Assembly: GCF_001625215.2 (NCBI RefSeq)
Contig: NC_030383.2
Coordinates: 56,844,949 to 56,908,948 of the forward strand
Source of the DNA: Daucus carota subsp. sativus
Lineage: Eukaryota; Streptophyta; Magnoliopsida; Apiales; Apiaceae
Length of the DNA: 64,000 nucleotides
Direction: 5' to 3'
Shown here: positions 27,936 to 40,997 of the stretch, one piece after another
Position numbering within the stretch: the stretch's first letter is position 1
Layout: every line of letters starts with the position of its first letter
Translations under genes and position numbers: made by a program
The notes under the pieces: model-generated
The model's input: only the letters and a program-made list of their open reading frames with translations
The model's database searches: none
Told to the model about the DNA's origin: nothing

Positions 27936-29837
27936 TAGTTTCCAATAGTTAATGTACTCAAATTACAGATCATGATGAAATTTGAGGAATGTTAGAAACT
28001 AGCACCCCGGGAAATAAGAGACCTTAACATGCGTTGATTTGAAGGGAATTGGGAGAAGTGGGACAATTGGGGGCTCAAGACTCAAGAGCCTAAGCCCAAC
28101 CTCTAGATCTAAAATCACCCCAAATTGTGGGGTGGGGGTGTCAAAAAAACACTTGAAAGATTTTGTACATTTGTGTCTTTATATGGCTGGTGAGAATTGA
28201 AAGAAGTAGGGTTATATTTATAGATCATAGCTAGGTTTCTTAATTATGAGAAACAACTGGTAACACATGCTACCCTATTCATTTCTTCACAATCATAAAG
28301 TGAAATATTTGTGATCCAAAGGTGAAAAAGTTAAAACACCCCATCTCTTCTTTACATCCCTAGCTACCAATCCATCATTTTCATATCATCAATTGTTTGA
28401 CCCCAATCTACCAATCTAACCGCTGAAAAAGTTAAAATTTAGCAATCTCGTCATCACTGACGAAACTCGGATCGAAAAACTCTTCCAAATAAATAGGATT
28501 TTTTTCTTATTAAATTGTTATTTCGAAAGAATTGATACTAAAAATATGTATCTGTGATTTTTGAAGTTCAGCCAGTAAAAATATTTTAGAAAGGACTAGA
28601 GGATACATTAAGAAGTGTGTGAAAAGGCAAAATTAAGCACGAGAGACTATGTGGATCGGAGTAATGTTATTAGGAACTCGAGAATTAAGTTGACTAATTA
28701 CGTATTTATAGATTGATTACGCAATTGATTATGATACCTCACCTAATAAATGACAGCAAGTCAGAAGAGAACGTAGTAGTACTTGTTTACTCTGTTTCGA
28801 TCAATGATTCTTTGGTTGTACGTACTAAACTAACGTGTGTTAATTATAGCGAATTATGATGAAATATTCATTGTTGAGTTCATTTTCCTGTTAAATTAAT
28901 CTTTTCGTCCTCGTTATGCACGAGCAGCACCCAGAGAGAGATAATGAGGCCAAATTATCTGCACTTCCTTGTACTCGGACTCGGATAAAAGTGTCGAATA
29001 TGAATATATTTCATGTGTTAGTTTCAGTAATATTTTAAAAGTTTTACATATTTTTGATTTATAATAGGAGTCATCGTCCAAGCGTTGATGTCCGAATACA
29101 GAGTGTCCAACACGAGTATTTCGACGCAAAAGTCTGAATAACATAAGTTCCGTATACAGATAGAGCCATAGAGGCGATACGACAGTGGGTAGAAATGTGA
29201 ATCTTATTCTCTTCTCCTGTCTTAATGACTTTATTTCAAGTTATTCTTCTTGTTTTTATTATTCTATTCTAGTCATTTTTAAAAAAAATCGGTGATTAAT
29301 CGAGAGATTTATTGTTACGAGATTGTAACACATTGTCTCAATTAAACGGAAATCCGAACACAGGAAGCATACTTATGAAATAATGTAGTGGACTAGCCGG
29401 CTGGTATAGACGAAGGTGCAAAGTTGCTATATATGGCACCACTGTGATTACCTGGTTGAACAAATCTATACATGTATTATCTATGACGACAATTTCTCAA
29501 GTGCTGGATTCAGATTGTTGGCCCCATTGCTAACTCTTTCACATGCTAGGTTGGTGAACCTATTAAACATTCAAATACACCAAGTCTTTTTCCAAAACAA
29601 CATCATTTGGAGCATACAATATGTTATAAGCTGCAAACAAGTATCTTATAATCTAGAATAATATATATACTATTATTGAAACCGTAATTGATTTATATCA
29701 TAATCACAAATTCAATGTTAGAGTTTGGATTAGCAAATATTTGCCTCAAATGATAACTTCATTCTCATTAGACTCGGTTTTTTAGGATTTCATATCATCC
29801 ACATTCTTGTTAATCTGTTTTCATATTCTTCATTCTC

Positions 29838-29892
29838 AATTTACATTTTCGTCCTGACAAAAAAAAAAAAAAAAAATTTACATTTTCGTCCT
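29838..29892. mobile_element. Poly(A)-only retroposon insertion with 18-bp duplications
   Basis: The direct repeat aatttacattttcgtcct occurs at 29838-29855 and 29875-29892. Between the copies lies only gac plus an A-run. This is the footprint of target-primed insertion of an extremely 5'-truncated SINE or LINE. Confidence 0.7.
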
Positions 29893-30480
29893 CGTCCATA
29901 ATCCAATTTTAATATTGGTCTCAAACGGACACAATTATCATGTGCTACAAGATTTTGGGAGAACCGATAACTGTTTAGTTCCGTCCACGAGCAAGAAACT
30001 TAAGTGCAATTACGGGTGTAAACATACGACTACGAGAGGCAAAAGCAAACCACATCCTGTTAATGTGCTTGTAAAGGGTGATTGGCTATATATGATTCTG
30101 TCAGACGGAGGATAAACATCACACAAGTTGAACAAGGTACATCTCTATTTGCGTATTCAAATTACCAAGCATTTGCTTTCACAGCTGACACCTAAAATAA
30201 TAAAAAGGGAAAGCAGTGTAAATTAAAGAAAGTACATTTATGTTTTGAGGCATTTTGTCCAACCATATGTGATGTAACTGATTCACTCAACTTGTGTTCG
30301 AATTTTTTGGCTAAACTTCATTTCTTTAACCTATTTATATCAGTGTCATAAGTGAAACTCGGAGATTAATTGAATTGATCGGGAATTAATATGATGATTA
30401 ATTGAATAATCGGAAATATAATCAGATCGTCAAGTTACATAACAGAGATAAATCGATGATGGACATGTTTTGATTGTTGC

Positions 30481-30564
30481 AACATGAAGTTGCGAATAAT
30501 GTTCTAACGTGTTTTTGGCATTCGTAATCTGAAGTTGCAGTTGCAGAGTTCGCAACTTCATGTT
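30481..30564. repeat. Perfect 16-bp inverted repeat with 52-base spacer
   Basis: aacatgaagttgcgaa (30481-30496) and ttcgcaacttcatgtt (30549-30564), about 460-540 bases before the PAO5-like ATG. Related 'gaagttgc' motifs occur around it. Function unknown. Confidence 0.6.
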
Positions 30565-31019
30565 AACGTGTTTTATCATCCGAATCTCGAAGTTAATGAA
30601 GTGTACATTGAGTATGAGATTATATGCATGCACCAAATTTTCTGTCTAAATATTAAATTTTGTAAGGTGCAGAAATGGTGTCACTGACTCACTGTGTAGA
30701 GACAGGGATATGAAGAGATAATGGGCTGGCCTTGGGTGATTTGGGAGCATTAGCTTTTTAGAGTTCAATTAAAGTAAATCACAGTCTTTATTAAAGAAGA
30801 TACGTATATAAATTCTACTTAATGTGTTAATGTAAAATCTAATCATCAAACCCCATGTCCTCCTTATTTATATTCTCCTTGTTTAGCAACTCTGGAGTTC
30901 TCACACCCAATATTTAATACTCCACACTCTCTCAGCTCTCATCCACTGCACACCACTTATTTCTTTTTATATGCTTGTGAAACTAGCCAGAACAAACAGC
31001 CTTGTCAAGCCCTTTAACA

Positions 31020-32612
31020 ATGGTGGTCAAGAAGCCAAGAATTGTGATCATTGGTGCAGGAATGGCTGGCCTCACAGCTGCCAACAAGCTTTACACAGCT
31101 CAGAAAGATGGTGAGTCTTTTGAGGTGTGTGTGTTTGAAGGGGGGTCAAGAATTGGTGGAAGAATCAACACTTCAGAGTTTGGTGGTGATAGGATTGAGC
31201 TTGGTGCAACTTGGATCCATGGGATTGGGAACAGCCCAGTTCATAAAATTGCTCAGGAGACTGGGTCTTTACAGTCTGAGCAGCCCTGGGAATGTATGGA
31301 TGGGTTTCTTGATGACCCTGTTACAGTTGCTGAAGGGGGGTTTGAGGTGAGTCCATCACTTGTTGAGGTTATTACAAATCTGTTCAACTCACTTATGGAC
31401 TTTGCTCAGGGTAAGAATGTTGAGTTTCAAGAAAATGTTGCAGCCAAAGCTTTCTTGAATTGTGGGTCTGAAAAACCAAGTCTTGGCTTGTTTTTGAGGA
31501 ATGGGCTTGAGGCCTACTGGGATTCAGTGAAGAATGGTGAGGAAGATGTTGGTTGGAGTAGAAAGTTGCTTGAAGAAGCTATTTTTGCAATGCATGAGAA
31601 TACTCAGAGGACTTATACTTCAGCTGGGGATTTGCTGAATCTTGATTATAATGCTGAGAGTGAGTACAGGATGTTTCCTGGTGAGGAAATCACCATTGCT
31701 AAGGGTTACATGAGTATAATTGAATCTATAGCCTCTGTTTTACCGGATGGTATGATTCAATTAGGCCGAAAAGTCGAAAAGATTGAGTGGCAGCCCAGCA
31801 GTTGTCATGGCACAACTAGGCCAGTCAAGTTACATTTTTCTGATGGAACCTCTTTTTCAGCTGATCATGTAATTGTCACTGTGTCATTAGGTGTGCTTAA
31901 AGCTCGAATTCGCGATGAATCAACTATGTTCTTACCTCCCCTTCCCAGTTTCAAGAACCAAGCGATCTCGAAACTAGGATATGGAGTTGTTAACAAGTTG
32001 TTCTTGCAAGTAAACACAACCCATGATCAAGAAACCAATGAGTCAAGCAAATTCCCTTTCTTGCAAATGGCCTTCCATCAATCCGATTCGAAACTAAAAA
32101 ACCCCAACATTCCTTGGTGGCTGAGAAGAACGGCTTACATAAGTCCAATTTACAAGAAATCAAGTGTGGTTCTAGCTTGGCTGGCAGGAAAAGAAGCTTC
32201 TGCACTTGAGTCCCTTGATGATGAGGAGATCCTCAATAAGGTTTCGACAACAATCTCGAGTTTTCTGTCAAGTCCAACCAAATTATGCAATGGGAATGCA
32301 AGTTCTTTAGGCAATTATGATGGAAAAGAATTGAAATTTACCAATGTTTTAAGGACCAAATGGGGCACTGATCCATTGTTCATGGGCTCATATAGTTATG
32401 TAGCAGTTGGTTCAAGTGGAGAAGATATAGACAAGCTGGCTGAGCCATTGCCAGAAAATGGGTCAGCCTCAGCTCCAGCTCCACTACAAATCCTATTTGC
32501 AGGGGAAGCAACTCACAGAACTCATTATTCAACCACTCATGGAGCTTATTTTAGTGGCTTAAGAGAAGCTAATAGACTTCTCAAATATTACAAGTGTATT
32601 AGTGATCTTTAA
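31020..32612 (+). CDS. PAO5: Polyamine oxidase, PAO5-like (FAD amine oxidase)
   Basis: Intronless, 530 residues; ATG at 31020 is the first Met of the frame and precedes the FAD motif directly. It oxidises polyamines with FAD. The plant PAO5 clade back-converts thermospermine or spermine and is cytosolic. Visible: dinucleotide-binding VIIGAGMAGLTAANKL near residues 9-24, FEGGSRIGGRI, ELGATWIHG (substrate tunnel/FAD contact), KGYMSIIESIASVLP, VTVSLGVLK, and the C-terminal FAD motif FAGEATHRTHYSTTHGAY near residues 497-514. No signal peptide and no peroxisomal SKL-type ending (C-terminus is ISDL). A single exon and about 530 residues match the PAO5 clade, whereas PAO1-4 genes have many exons. 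No close paralog in the window. LDL-type histone demethylases are excluded by the absence of a SWIRM domain. Confidence 0.93.
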   Translation: MVVKKPRIVIIGAGMAGLTAANKLYTAQKDGESFEVCVFEGGSRIGGRINTSEFGGDRIELGATWIHGIGNSPVHKIAQETGSLQSEQPWECMDGFLDDPVTVAEGGFEVSPSLVEVITNLFNSLMDFAQGKNVEFQENVAAKAFLNCGSEKPSLGLFLRNGLEAYWDSVKNGEEDVGWSRKLLEEAIFAMHENTQRTYTSAGDLLNLDYNAESEYRMFPGEEITIAKGYMSIIESIASVLPDGMIQLGRKVEKIEWQPSSCHGTTRPVKLHFSDGTSFSADHVIVTVSLGVLKARIRDESTMFLPPLPSFKNQAISKLGYGVVNKLFLQVNTTHDQETNESSKFPFLQMAFHQSDSKLKNPNIPWWLRRTAYISPIYKKSSVVLAWLAGKEASALESLDDEEILNKVSTTISSFLSSPTKLCNGNASSLGNYDGKELKFTNVLRTKWGTDPLFMGSYSYVAVGSSGEDIDKLAEPLPENGSASAPAPLQILFAGEATHRTHYSTTHGAYFSGLREANRLLKYYKCISDL

Positions 32613-35600
32613 GGGGGGCTTTGTTTGTTTTGTTTGCTAAATAATTTTTAAAAAAAAAGTAGGCCAGCTTAATGGGGACACCTGTCTATCATCTCCTCTT
32701 TAGTATGATCATATATCATTATAGGAAAGATTTGTTTAAGTTATAATGTTGATAGATCTCTGCATTATGGGTATATTAAGAGGTTGGAGGAATGAAAGGG
32801 AGAGATGTAGACATTTTGAGATGTATTGAATGAAATTAAAGAAGCTTCTTTTACAATGTTTATTCATTGCTTTTTCTGTTTGATTGTGATTTCTTAGCTG
32901 CTTTTTTTCCTTTTAATTTCATCATGTCTTGGACCTTGAAAGAAAGAAACTCTCTGGTTGTTGCTGTCAAGGTTAAATTATTGATTGGCATTGAATTTGT
33001 AAAAGCAAAGGAGGAAGATGAAATGCGGCTAGCTAGCTTTGGATCTCATCATCCTTGGCCCATCTCATGTCTCATGACTTTCTTTTGATTGGGTCAGTCA
33101 GACAGGATCCGATAAACCCGGCTCTCTTTCCTCCTAGATATTATTCATTCTCATCGAACTCATGCGGGTTTGCATGTTCGAGTTCACACGACACGAAAGT
33201 ACACGACACGACTGAGGATCGGAAACGGAAATAATGTTGGAGAGTTGTAATTAAGTTAAAGGCATTGGGGATGCGGGGGAGTTGGGGACAATCTATGGCC
33301 TGGCCAAAAAGTAGAGAATAATTCAAAGGGGCAGATTTTAAAAGGGCCCCGAATAGTACTACTCACCTATGCAGAAATTTAACCTAGCTGGGCCAATAAG
33401 GTGTCAATCATTTTGTTGGTTGCCCAAATATACTAGGCAACAATAGTAATGTCATCAGTAACTTTAGTGATGCTCGTGGCAATCTGATTGCTTCAATCAA
33501 TATTGAAAAAGTGTCTTCAGATCCATGCTCTGACGAATCCGCTTATATTTATCTCAACGTCTTGCTAGCTCCTTCCGTCCCGTCCATTTCTTTACATGCA
33601 ATAAACAGTCCGGAGCCTTTGCAAGAGACTACTACAATCATCAATTGCGTTTTCGAGTCTAGACGCAAAAAACAGTGAGCATATCATTTTGAAAGTGTGA
33701 GATTTAACGTATTAAGACCTCCACTAAATTTGTTTGGGAAATCTGATTCTTCTTGAAAACCATGAAATTGATGTTGATACAAAGAGTGCAAGTTGGGTGA
33801 GTGATGAAGAAATATTATTGGAGTTGGGAATCTCTACACACACAGGGGTTATCCTAAGCAAGTTTTGGACCCATGCACTGGAGTTGAAAGCTCCCCTTCC
33901 GTGCATATGAAGACATACATTGAGACACCCTCTTTAACTCATCAAGATTCTCCATGCACCCAATCAATGCTCTCTGCACTACTTGGATTATTGGATTCTC
34001 AATCTATTGTGAGTTATCCCCACATCATTGTTCTTTCGATCTTTCGGCTGATTTTCAAAAATTAATAATGAAACCTGAGTTCTGCAAATATATTATTACG
34101 GGACAGTTTTGTTGATTGAAAATTGCTTTTGCAAAGATTTACACGGGTGTTTGGCGTAGATTTTAAGTTGCTTTTCTTGATTAGAAGTTTGCTTCTACTT
34201 TTGTGTTTATTTGGGCTTATATATGCAGGGATTCAATAAACTTTGGACTTTAAACTCAAAATTATACATTTGTGTAATAACTTAGAAGTTGGTTTAAATT
34301 AGAAATAAATCAGATTTATAGTCAGATTGAGGAGGATGTACTTTTTCAATAACTTATTCTATTTTTTTGATTTTTTATAATAAAAATCAATTTAAACACT
34401 AAAATAAGTAATCTAATAATTTATTTTATTATTTTAGTAATAATAAGTCATATATAATATAAAATTACTCTGGACAAATAATTTAAACTGAGCAGTACTA
34501 TTATATTAAATTATTATAAATCATAATTTTAAATATACTGTGTTTCCCTTTGTTTGGGATGGTAGGCTTAAAATGAAAGCATGTCCGACTTTACTTTAAG
34601 ATTTTTGTTGGTATTAAAATTAAAAAATGTCCAAAACCAAAGTTTCCGAGTTGGTGCCAAAATGCTACTGGCACATGAATAATTAAATAATACTTTGTAA
34701 AAATAATTAAGTCCTTTTTCTTCTGATACATATCATGAGATCACCAACTTCCAGGCTCATCTTTTTCAACTGTCTTTACCAGACAATTATTATTACAAAA
34801 TTTGGAGTAATGGCCCCTTGGCTGATTCCCAAATCTATTATACACATAAGTTGGATTGCTTTATTGGATCATTAGGCCTAATTTAATTATCTAATTCTTC
34901 TGTACTTATCAAACCAACTGATAATGAAACCTTGCTTTAAAAAGACTTATGATGTAAAGTAAAATTCTTTAACTAAAATAATACCACCACACAATAAATT
35001 TATAGGCTTGGATCTAGCTTGAGGTCTAATCATAGGGGTAATATGGTACTATTATTAACAATATGCATAATACCAAATCTATAAATTATAATGCATGTTA
35101 CCTAAACAGAAATATTCTTGTCCTTGCTGATGCTGATTGCTGATAGGATATGTGTCAATGCTGTTAGTTCCCGTAAAATCGCAAATTATGTCATTTGAAA
35201 TATATATTAGATTCTTGAATTACAACTTCTGTAACACTGTATAGGATTTTTGAAAAGAGAATAGAACAGTTGGTCAACTTGTGCTCTCTGTTGCTAAAGT
35301 GTCCTGACAGTTTAAAAGTGGAAGAACAAGTCCAAACTGCATCATGTTCTTAACAGATCCAGTCCTGGAAGATTTTTTTTCATAAGCATAACAAATCTTC
35401 ATATATTCAAAAAACACAACTAAAAAGAACAAATTTTTAGTAACGAGGCGAGGATATAAGTGCACTACAAGAAAAACGGGATTATTTTTTACTGTCGAAT
35501 TGATAGGAAAAGACCCTGTACAGTGTAACGCTGATTAATTTTCATGCGGTTTTGTTCTGATTATGACAGAAAAAAAATGTGTGTGTTTACTGGAGGAGGG

Positions 35601-36337
35601 TGTTGTCTTATTGGATGCATGAACATATATTTATGCAGAATTCAGTAGGTAAATGCTTTCTCTGAGACTAGCAGAAGAAAACAAGGATTGGTATCTGATT
35701 TGATCCCCAGTTTCTGTAGTTAACAGAAGCACTTTGGTCCCCTAACTACTGGTTTTCTCTATGCCCCAATAGTTGGTGCTAGATTTGATTCTCCAACAAT
35801 ACAAATCTTTGCATTTGTTGTTTGTTTCTCTCCAGCTGCATCCTGTTCATTAGAAATAACTTTGTTTCTAACCTTGGGCCTGATCTACATTTTCATTTCT
35901 TAACTTTTACTGTATGTTAGGCACTTGGACCAGGTGTGGGTTAGTCCTAGCCCATACCTGCTAGCTCTACTCTGCACTTTTATGTTTGTCTGGCAGATGC
36001 CAAGAGAGAAAAACAAGCTGGTGACAGTAATGTTTTTGCAGATGATATAGCAAATAAAAATATTAGTTTTTGCAGATTTCGCGATATACTAGATAACTTA
36101 GTTTTGCAAGAGAAAATGAAGGGTCTGATCAATGTAGCTGATAAAAATCTTTTGAATTTATATTGGCTTTTCTGGAAGATATTCCATACAATCTCACCAC
36201 AAGGACTTGGATATACAGCTTCTTTAGACTAACAGGAGATAGTTTTGTGTTTACCTTTGAGCTATAATCAAGTAATATGAACTGAACATTATCTGTTTAA
36301 TCTTTCAACTTACTTTCTTTTTTAGTCTGCAGCAGCT
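32613..36337. other. Intergenic between PAO5-like gene and beta-galactosidase A
   Basis: Contains the oxidase 3' UTR and the 3' flank of gene A. At about 33569 'ctccttccgtcccgtcc' resembles a lone Stowaway-type end. A frame across about 33445-33678 is open and protein-like (ISNFSDARGNL) but has no recognisable family, start or splice context. Otherwise AT-rich with nothing I can support. Confidence 0.5.
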
Positions 36338-39300
36338 TCAATTTCTTCTCAATGCTCGTCTAACCAAAGAAATCTTACTCGGATCACCTCCCCATTCTTC
36401 AAATATAGTCAACTGATTCCCAGTAGGTTTGAGCCATGATTGAGGAATATGATACCTGGAGACCACTAGTTATGACCTCTTGAACGCTTGGTTAGAGGCA
36501 CAGAATTTGAAAAAAATATAAAAAGTGTCTCACCATTTCTGAGAGGGTTCTCCACAACCGGTTAGGCATTTATTCTGATTGTAGGATCCAACATAATTAC
36601 ACGCGCCACAGTTATGATCACGTGCAATGTATCCAGGCCAATGGCGTCCAATGCTTTCACCATTTACCCATATTTGACCTTTTCCCATGCCACTCATATC
36701 TAAAGCGTATGGGCCTGGTTCTTGAGGATTGTCGAAAGTAGCCTGCAAATTCATAGCAGTTGATGAGAGGGACATAAGATCACCATAATCAATCATGCAC
36801 TGATTTAGCAATTTTATAGATTTACCTTGTACCATGACAGGGGTTGCTTCTGAGCAACTGAGGAACCTTCCAACCAGCTGACAGAGGAACTTCTATCAAT
36901 TGTGTGAAGATTTAGAGTTTCGCCTTTTAAGCCAACCTGCTCATATAAGCAAACATCAAAAACATGAAAGCGCTTAGACAATGATTGAGCGAAAGATATA
37001 AGAAACCATGCAACACGAGCTACAAGTTTCAAAAAAAAACACCATATCACCATCAAGATCTCAAGTTTCTCAAGAATTTCTAGTGTAAAATTCATTCAAA
37101 TCTTGAAGTACATGGTATTAAAAAAGTATATACTGTAAAAGCAGACCTTGTATGACCATGTCTGCTTTGTTAAGTCACGGGTTCCCTCATTGAGACCACT
37201 TAAGGTTATTGGACCAAGGACTCCTGCATTCCATCTCTCATAATGCAGGTCAACATTCTGCAATTACTTCACAATTAGATTCATATAGACTTGAAAGTAA
37301 ATTTTACCAGCCGTATAGCTTCTAAAAGAAGCCAGGTAGCTATTAGTCAACTGACCGGAAGACCTGCACATGAGCTTAGTAAAGAGATCGTATTAGTGCC
37401 AGCCGTTAACTTCACATCGCCAGTAAATGTCAGACTTGTCTTCTTTAACCTTCCATAGGCAACTCCTAACAAACATTGAATGCATTATATAAAAAATTAA
37501 GCTATATACAAGAAAATGCTTTTACATGAAATTTTTAGGCGGCTTTGTTGAATTTTCAAAAGCCTTTTTTATGTCCATCTACCTGATGGTTGTCCATTGA
37601 TGAAAACTTGCAAAGCATGTCCTGCAGACGCTATAGTGATAACAGGATCTTTTCCGGTCTTCAAAAACTCTTCATCTGATGCTATATTCACACTAGAGAA
37701 GACAAGTTTAGTAGAGTAGATGTCAAAATGTAGCCCTATTCTTTTTTTGTAGAAGAGATCAAAGAACTGATTGTCTACTTTACGTACTTGGTAAGGTACC
37801 ACAAATAGTCTGTGGAATCCCTGGTGACATTTATTTGCTCGTACAATCCCACCATTGCAACTGCATCGCTATCATTTGCAGTTGGAACTTCTTCAATGGA
37901 TGATTGCCAAGGGAAAGCTCCACCTACAGGAATCATCTTCATGTGAGCACCATGAATCGCCTGTAAAGAGTTTATGGTTACATATTTGAATTATTAGAAC
38001 ATGTGACATCTGAAGAAACTTAATGTGTTCTTAAATTTCAGAGGACACAGAGAAAAAAAATTCCCACTTTCAAAATTCACATGGACTGTCTCTGCATGTT
38101 ACAAATTTATGTAATAAATGTACGTTCCTTACTTTTGCTGTGTTGAAAATCTCGTTCTTGCAGTCAGGGAGAATGCTGATGGACCAAGGAGGCAGATCAT
38201 ATTGCATATTAGAATAGGTTACATTTGCCGAAGATGTGGTATCATAGTTGGCAAGAAATGCAGCACAAGCTCCAGAATTTGACCTATATTCATGAACCTT
38301 CAAATGAATGTATGTGAGGACGAGGGATTTAAATACATTACTTTTTTATATTAGTATTCTATTCAGCTAAATCAACTAACCTCAGAATTTTTGCCTAGTG
38401 ACCAAACTGTAGGATACGATGAAACTAAAGCTGGTTCACATCGTTTGATGGCTTTATGCAACAGTCGCAGATGCCCCCATTTTGGCTCCCTTATTAATCC
38501 TAATACATTATTGATCAGTACAGCAGCAAAAGAGTTATATTAAAATAAAAAATTTAATTTGCATCTACTAATCTAAAAGAAAACTACGAAATCAAGTAAT
38601 TAGTATTATGGAATCTTGCAGGGGTACCGTATTCATCCAGAGGTGCATCATAGTCATAGCTAGTGGTGACGAAGAGACCAGACTCCCGACCAAAGTTTGT
38701 TCCTCCGTGGTACTGAAAAACAAGTGATAAGATAATTAAGAACAAAGATTAACACATTGTATATACACAGATATTAGAAGTGTGATGAAGGGTATAAAAC
38801 AATCCTAGGCACTACAAAAGTGACTTACCATATAGTAATTGACGAATGAACCATTTGCTTGTATGAATCTGGCAACTGCAAATGCCAAGTCTTCAACTGG
38901 TCTGTAAGGGACTGCACCACCAAATTCTGTAAACCTATGTAAATGAGATGTTTACTAACATATTAGAATTGTAGAGGGTACTGATAAACGTATGAACTGT
39001 ACTAAAACTATTAGAGATGACATGATAGAGACTAGGAAGACTTCTCCTACAAATGACTTGTGAAATTATATTAAGGTTTTTAGTATCAATCTCCAATATT
39101 CTCCATACACAAGTATTAAGTGTATAAAACAGATTATAGTCATGCAACTTACCAGCTAGTCCAGAGTTCTGTCCACATTTTGGGTTTATACGGCTTGTTA
39201 GGTGAGTGTTTTGAACAGTAGAAGTCGTTACAAGTATTAATCTGTCATTTCAAAAAAAAATGTGAGCATAATTATCCCTGTAATTTATGATGCAGAGCAC

Positions 39301-40997
39301 AAATTAAGAGAAAACTCCGTTAAAGCTATTAGATCTTCCATCTGAAGAGGCCTTTAAGTTTGCTTACAATCGGATCTGGAGCATCATCCTGTTTGCACAT
39401 GATCCACGGGACATTAGTGTCTAGACTCACAGCCATATGTGCAAACCAGTTTGTATAAGCTCTTCCAGGAGCACCAATTTGCCGTTCTATTGAGCCATAT
39501 TCATTCTCAATCTGTATAGATTACTAATAATCAAAATTATTATGTATTGCTATTCCTTATTAATAAATACTAATCACTTATAGAAAACTAACAGTGGAAT
39601 CATTTGTACTATACTTTGGTATAAAGGGTTAATGTAAAGTGACCTGAGACATTATGATTGGGCCACCCTGAGGCTCAAACATATTTTCTGACTTCATCAT
39701 ATCGACAATTTTTGCTGTGAAATTTTGCATTGCTGCCTGCATGCGTAAAGTGAGCATTAGCCAAGAGCTGTAGAATGTAGAAAGCTTCAGTCATTAACAT
39801 AATTAATTAAAGGTTCAATTTTTGATGCAATTAACCTTGAAAGGTTCGTTATCCGTCCTAAAATCTATGCCAGGTACATATTTAAGCCAAACTGGGAATC
39901 CCCTGCATCAAAACAAAGCATTAAATCATCAAAATGACTATACATATACTTCTATGTAAGAAGCACCCATGTTCCCTAATTGCATTCTATTATGCAGACT
40001 ACATTTTCATATCTAAGATACATTTGGTAGTTCTGGACAAAATTAAATACATTGAATGTCTGTTACCCGAAATTCCACTCAGCACAGACATAGGGGCCTA
40101 TTCGAAGGTGGACATAAAGTCCAGCTTGCTGTACCACTTTGAGAAAACGAACAAGATCATATCTTCCTTCAAAGTTAAACTGAAGAAGACATCAAACGAA
40201 TTGTTCAGCTTAGCATAAAGTCATGCATGCATAATGAAGTGGAAATATTCGAAGTGCAGCCTTAATTCCACTGTAGATTATGCAGAGGACCCTCTCCTTT
40301 AAATTTCTATAATATATCTTTTTCAAGTTATTTTTAAATGAGGTCTGTATTGTCTAAAAGGTATAGAAATTTAATCTTTGCGAATAGAAATTGTGCAGGG
40401 TTGTATCGCACCAGCATTCAGTATTATAAACTTTCAAGTGTCACTCATGGGATGTAACGCTGGAAAGTAAGTAGAAAAAACTTTGTAAGTGTCACACATG
40501 TCGAAAACACATAATGCCTGAAACACATTTCAATTTCCAAACATCACTTTCTTCATTATGGTATTCTGGGACAAACTTGACAACCTGAACTCCTACTTTC
40601 CACAAATTCATATCAATGTCAAGTATGATTACGTTTATAATCTCAATTCTGTTACCAATCAGGAAGAGGATCACCTTTCCGGGGGATGGCTCATGGCCAT
40701 TCCAGAACACATAAGTCTGAATAACATCTAATCCTCCGTCTTTCGCCTTCTGAATCAGATCAGGCCACATCTACATTCCCACACAAATAAAAAATAAATA
40801 AAAAAATATGATAAGACTTATAACATATTAAGCTCAAAGAATACCTCAGGAGTGCTTCTTGGGTAGTGAATAGAACCCGAAAACAGAATCCTCCTCTGAC
40901 CATTGATGATGATAGCTTTGTCATCATACGAAACTGTGGCAGTCACAGAAGAGCAAACAAATGAAAAAATGACTAGCAAAATGCTGATCTTCAACAT
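36338..40997 (-). CDS. Beta-galactosidase (GH35), gene A
   Basis: Secreted cell-wall exo-beta-galactosidase trimming galactan or xyloglucan side chains. Eighteen exons joined in frame: 40845-40997, 40675-40770, 40067-40179, 39836-39902, 39644-39736, 39368-39511, 39153-39241, 38829-38934, 38628-38712, 38381-38499, 38133-38297, 37788-37960, 37583-37692, 37356-37465, 37147-37257, 36826-36936, 36534-36742, 36338-36455; 723 residues. Signal peptide about 1-23, then [16 protein letters not shown]. Catalytic acid/base Glu about 178 in IENEYGS and nucleophile Glu about 247 in [10 protein letters not shown] are both present. GH35 barrel up to about residue 330, then the galactose-binding beta-sandwich domains ([44 protein letters not shown]). 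It ends after [21 protein letters not shown], with no C-terminal SUEL lectin domain. It is the most diverged member of the local cluster. Confidence 0.92.

Larger units (their letters stand above)
27936..31019. other. Intergenic, including PAO5-like 5' flank
   Basis: No coding frame I can support. It holds the tail-only insertion (29838-29892) and a short inverted repeat (30481-30564). The last 150 bases before the oxidase ATG contain TATA-like tatttatattc (about 30865) and tatttaat (about 30911); which one is used cannot be decided here. Confidence 0.5.

Noticed and set aside
24532-28000. CRISPR-like or satellite array
   Set aside because: The repeated phrases are inverted MITE arms with target duplications, not regularly spaced direct repeats.
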